Source: Bombilactobacillus folatiphilus (lineage in GTDB: Bacteria > Bacillota > Bacilli > Lactobacillales > Lactobacillaceae). From it: a stretch of DNA of 64,000 bases. This document shows positions 60,777 to 64,000 of this stretch, piece by piece. The position numbers and the translations under genes were made by a program. The stretch is taken from assembly GCF_023380265.1 (NCBI RefSeq), contig NZ_CP093366.1, forward strand, positions 1,240,001 to 1,304,000, in the 5' to 3' direction. The first letter of the stretch is position 1. Every line of letters starts with the position of its first letter. The notes below the pieces were generated by a model, which saw only the letters and a list, made by a program, of their open reading frames with translations, made no database searches and was not told the DNA's origin.

Positions 60777-61814
60777 CTAACGTCCACGGTTGTTTCGAGC
60801 CTTCAAGTAAATCCAAAGTAGGTAAACAAGTCCCAAAATAATAACCAGGAAGAAACCGACAAAAATCCAAGGTAGAACACGATTATAACGTTTGGGCGTT
60901 GTTTTCTTATGCAAAATTGCTGTCTGTGCTTTACTAATCGTAAAGTGACGAACAAAAGACTTTTTATAACCATTTTTGGCAGTGAGTGTTAGATTAAGCT
61001 TGTAAGAACCAGGCTTAACCTTTTTGAATGGAATCATCACTTGCCATTTCGAATTAGGCGCAACTTGCAGACTAGACATCGTCTTCTTAATATGCTGCTT
61101 CTTATTGCGGATGAAATGAGCGTTCATCTTCATGCCACTAACATTGATTGGTGCGGGATTATAGAGGGTAAAGCCAATGCCCTGTTGGGTGCTTCGACTC
61201 TTCCCTGTCACTTCTTTACTCATCTTCAAATCAGGTTGGACGTGATCCATGTTCGAACGTAAAACAATCCCCGTAACATACTGAATTTGATTTTGAATCG
61301 CAAAATTACTTTTGGTCGATGAACCGACGGCAGAAGTTGCCACAATCCCGCCTAAGATAATTCCCTTAAAGGGTTCAGCAGGTGCCTTATACGGGAAGCT
61401 GACGATTTTAGTTTCTTGCGGTTGAACCTTGACGGTAGCCGTCCGTTTACCAATAATCAAATCCGTCAGCGACGGTTGTAACGGCTGATAGAGCTTAACT
61501 TTGGAGCGATCATAACTAATAATACCGTTACTAGATGTGTAAGCATTATTCAAATTAATCTTGATAGTCATGGGCTTCTTGCCAATATTCATGACAATCA
61601 TACTTAACTTTTGCTTTTGATTCGGCTTTACCTGCAAATCAAAAAAAGTTTCCTTATCAGTCACCTGATTTTTAGGCAGAATCGCCTTGACCGTGAATGA
61701 GCGATCTTGTTGCGTCGGAGCATTATCTTTAGCTTGAACGCTTTTGCAGCATATTCCCCAAAATGCTAATACTAATACTCCTAATTTAACAATAAAACTT
61801 AGTTTTTGCTTCAT
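60777..61814 (-). CDS. DUF916/DUF3324 WxL-interacting protein (WxLIP)
   Basis: A 345-aa membrane-anchored protein: signal peptide (1-29), the two WxLIP halves, membrane segment (about 315-337) and basic tail. Start set at ATG 61814, 7 bp after GAGGGG. The WxL partner follows 38 bp downstream. Confidence 0.9.
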   Translation of the reverse strand: MKQKLSFIVKLGVLVLAFWGICCKSVQAKDNAPTQQDRSFTVKAILPKNQVTDKETFFDLQVKPNQKQKLSMIVMNIGKKPMTIKINLNNAYTSSNGIISYDRSKVKLYQPLQPSLTDLIIGKRTATVKVQPQETKIVSFPYKAPAEPFKGIILGGIVATSAVGSSTKSNFAIQNQIQYVTGIVLRSNMDHVQPDLKMSKEVTGKSRSTQQGIGFTLYNPAPINVSGMKMNAHFIRNKKQHIKKTMSSLQVAPNSKWQVMIPFKKVKPGSYKLNLTLTAKNGYKKSFVRHFTISKAQTAILHKKTTPKRYNRVLPWIFVGFFLVIILGLVYLLWIYLKARNNRGR

Positions 61815-61876
61815 AACTATTCCCCTCAAAAACATTTGTTTAACTTAATTGGTACCAAAACGCAACATACTTTACT

Positions 61877-62893
61877 TTATGATCGCGGTGGATTTGATTG
61901 TTCCTGCTGTTGCTGTTTTTGCTTGCGGGATTGACTCCACAAGCCACCGAATACAAAACCAATTAACAATAACAGTCCTAACACGATCATCAAATACATT
62001 ACTGTTTTATCAGGATTTAATCCCCGTGAAGCCCGATTAACAGCATTGGCTTGCTTTTGTGTAATCCGATAGCTGCCTGAAAATTTCCAATGCGTTTTGC
62101 CACTACGTGCCGTTCCTGTTGCTTGATATATGCCCGGCTTAACTGGTAATGACTGTTGATCGAACGCAATCGGAATATTCGAATTAGGCGCAATCTGCTT
62201 ATAAACTTGATCTGCCGTTACTGGTTTAAAGCCCATCCCAAATAGCTCTAACAAGCCACGACGCTTCAACGACATATGCACGGTAACATTCTTCATCAAC
62301 CCCGGTTGATTATTCGACAAATTAACATTAATAAACGGTTTATGATTGACCGCTTCAGGCGTCACCCCATTTAAAACCAGTACCCCGCCAACTGGCTTAT
62401 TATCCTCCGTAATCCAGACTGGCACTTTGAGTCCGGGCGCATTCGGAGTATTCAAATCATAGATATAAAAACCGCCTAACATCAAGCCCTTGAAGGAACG
62501 CGCAGGCATGTGGACGTCAAACGCTACTTCTTTAGTCTTATTCGCACCTAACTTGACAACTTTAGAAGCTGTCATATCTTTGAACGCATAACGAAGATCA
62601 TTATCCCCAGAGTTAACGACTTTCTGGTAAGTAATGCCACCTTGCGAAGTAGTGGAAGCATTCGTCGGGCGGACGCGCACACGCGTACTCATATCACTGA
62701 AGTTAGTTAAAGACAAACGCATTTGGTACACTTTGTTCGGTTGAGCCACAATCTGAAAACGATCCGTGACATCCGAATCATTGATGATAGGCGTAACTGA
62801 AATATTGCCGATATCCGCCTTGACATGCGTGGCTGTCCAAGCACTAGAGATCAACATCATAATACTAAGAATTAACAATCTGATTTTTTTCAT
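61877..62893 (-). CDS. DUF916/DUF3324 WxL-interacting protein (WxLIP)
   Basis: A 338-aa membrane-anchored protein: signal peptide (1-25, ending HVKA), DUF916 beginning with the family pattern ISVTPIINDSDV, DUF3324, membrane segment (about 300-322) and a Gln-rich basic tail. Start set at ATG 62893. First gene of the distal operon; the promoter at 62927-62955 lies upstream. No terminator before the next DUF916 gene (62 bp). Confidence 0.9.
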   Translation of the reverse strand: MKKIRLLILSIMMLISSAWTATHVKADIGNISVTPIINDSDVTDRFQIVAQPNKVYQMRLSLTNFSDMSTRVRVRPTNASTTSQGGITYQKVVNSGDNDLRYAFKDMTASKVVKLGANKTKEVAFDVHMPARSFKGLMLGGFYIYDLNTPNAPGLKVPVWITEDNKPVGGVLVLNGVTPEAVNHKPFINVNLSNNQPGLMKNVTVHMSLKRRGLLELFGMGFKPVTADQVYKQIAPNSNIPIAFDQQSLPVKPGIYQATGTARSGKTHWKFSGSYRITQKQANAVNRASRGLNPDKTVMYLMIVLGLLLLIGFVFGGLWSQSRKQKQQQQEQSNPPRS

Positions 62894-62926
62894 AAATTCA
62901 CCATAATCAAAACGATATACTATATG

Positions 62927-62955
62927 ATTATACAAAAAAATGTGCACACTGTTAA
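62927..62955 (-). promoter_or_regulatory. Promoter of the distal WxL operon, overlapping the upstream terminator
   Basis: TTAACA (62950-62955) and TATAAT (62927-62932) separated by 17 bp on the minus strand; the -35 lies in the loop of the preceding terminator. Confidence 0.65.
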
Positions 62956-62962
62956 GTGCACA
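62941..62962 (-). terminator. Terminator of the right-edge DUF916 gene
   Basis: TGTGCAC pairs with GTGCACA, followed on the minus strand by TTTTTTT. Confidence 0.8.
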
Positions 62963-62985
62963 CATATTTTTAGTCAATTAAATTC

Positions 62986-64000
62986 TTAATTTTGCTTCTT
63001 ATTATTCCGACGACCGAAGTAAATACCTAAGCCAAGCACTAATAACAAGACTAAGACCGCAATCAAGATCCAGAGCCAGAGATAGTTAGGCTTAATGCCA
63101 GACAACTTGTTGTACTTACCAGCATCTGCGGAAGTAATCGTAAAGTCTTTATCAACTACCCATGACTGTGTCTTATCACTAGAAGTCAACTTCACATGTA
63201 AATGATAGTTACCAGCTTGTAGCGGTGTACTACCCCAATCAATCAAGTAATCAAAATTGGAATTAGGAGCTGGAGACATTCCTGTTAAGGTAGCAGTCTT
63301 CTTAAATTTGTGGTCGTTAGGCCGTTTAGTAACAGTAGCTTTTGCATTAATATTACCATTAAAGCCCTTGACATAGTTTTGAAGATTTGCCTTGACGCCA
63401 CGTTGACCCTTACCAGAAGCATTAGCAAAAGCTGTAACCTGTCGTGCTCTAAACTTCGGTTGCATAGTCGAATTCTTATCTTGACGTACCTTCAAAGGCA
63501 CACCTTGGAAAAACTTATTCGTCAACAAAGTACCGTTTTTAGCAACCGTCTTATAAGCTTTCTCACCCTTAGCCGGCTGAACTCCAATACCACCCATTAA
63601 ATAACCCGAAAACCTCTTTTTAGGAATTTTGATTTGAAAGTTAACGTCAACTTCCTTACCAGCAGGTACGGAAACAGTTTGGACTCTAGGAGATACCAAA
63701 TTGGCTAGTTTAATCTTTAAAGAAGGGTCACTAACTTTTTTCTTACTATAACTATAAGTACCCCCATTATTAGTATAAGCTGTATTCACAGTAACCGTAT
63801 ATCGATGATCCTTAGTATCTTTATTAACCACGCTAATAGATATATTTTGCGTACTACCTGGAGTCCCAAAGATATCAATTTGTCCATTTTTAACAACTTG
63901 ATTACTACTATAATTGGGCCTAATTCCATAATTACCAACCGTAGCATGAAGTGGAACTGCCGTTATAAAGCTTATTCCAAATGCTGTTAGTAAAGCCATT
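62986..64000 (-). CDS. DUF916/DUF3324 WxL-interacting protein, cut by the window edge
   Basis: At least 337 residues, open at the right edge; the visible M at the edge lies within or after the start of a signal peptide (LLTAFGISFITAVPLHA), so the true start is probably just outside. The two WxLIP halves, the membrane segment (about 305-330) and a KKQN tail are present. It has its own terminator, so it ends a separate transcript. Confidence 0.88.
   Translation of the reverse strand, partial: MALLTAFGISFITAVPLHATVGNYGIRPNYSSNQVVKNGQIDIFGTPGSTQNISISVVNKDTKDHRYTVTVNTAYTNNGGTYSYSKKKVSDPSLKIKLANLVSPRVQTVSVPAGKEVDVNFQIKIPKKRFSGYLMGGIGVQPAKGEKAYKTVAKNGTLLTNKFFQGVPLKVRQDKNSTMQPKFRARQVTAFANASGKGQRGVKANLQNYVKGFNGNINAKATVTKRPNDHKFKKTATLTGMSPAPNSNFDYLIDWGSTPLQAGNYHLHVKLTSSDKTQSWVVDKDFTITSADAGKYNKLSGIKPNYLWLWILIAVLVLLLVLGLGIYFGRRNNKKQN

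Overview
The window looks like a chromosomal segment of a low-GC Gram-positive bacterium of the Lactobacillales, most likely a member of the Lactobacillaceae. Support comes from the block purB / pcrA-ligA-camS-gatCAB-dagK-rlmD, a T-box-controlled serS, purine-rich Shine-Dalgarno sites, a tRNA-Leu with anticodon AAG, and a large WxL/DUF916 cell-surface cluster. I cannot name the species from the sequence alone. Almost all genes lie on the minus strand.

Bases 1-19,500 form a defence island. At the left edge is a Type III restriction-modification pair (mod-res); its res reading frame breaks in an A8 run. A RelE-type toxin with a damaged antitoxin follows. A second, larger operon runs 16,377 to 5,469: a PLD/SNF2-type helicase, a DUF4391 protein, two tandem Mod methyltransferases with nearly identical ends but different recognition domains, and a Res subunit. 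The inner mod carries 19 TGTC tetranucleotide repeats right after its start codon, so it is probably phase variable (in frame here). The outer mod is cut by an amber codon. Upstream lie a broken AbiF-like abortive infection gene with a short RNA/terminator element, a GIY-YIG protein with two DUF4357 units, and a helicase fragment marking the edge of the island.

Bases 19,500-43,500 are core genes: rlmD, dagK, gatBAC, camS, ligA, pcrA, purB, a PurK-like protein with degenerate active-site motifs, xpt, a membrane-anchored glucosaminidase, a cold shock protein, tRNA-Leu, nadE, envelope-polysaccharide genes (GT4, WecG/TagA, O-antigen-ligase-like), a GntR regulator, tRNA-Gln and tRNA-Tyr, a di/tripeptide transporter, a 3-methyladenine glycosylase and a GNAT acetyltransferase.

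Bases 43,500-48,510 hold a complete minus-strand rRNA operon (16S-23S-5S-tRNA-Asn-tRNA-Thr) with a strong promoter. serS with its T-box leader follows.

Bases 50,400-64,000 are a surface-protein locus: an Mga-like regulator, four small WxL proteins and six DUF916/DUF3324 membrane-anchored partners in at least two operons, plus a heavily degraded BspA/DUF285 leucine-rich surface protein. The last DUF916 gene runs off the right edge.

A recurring theme is that defence and surface genes are disrupted by indels (two of them in poly-A runs) and amber codons, whereas core genes are intact.
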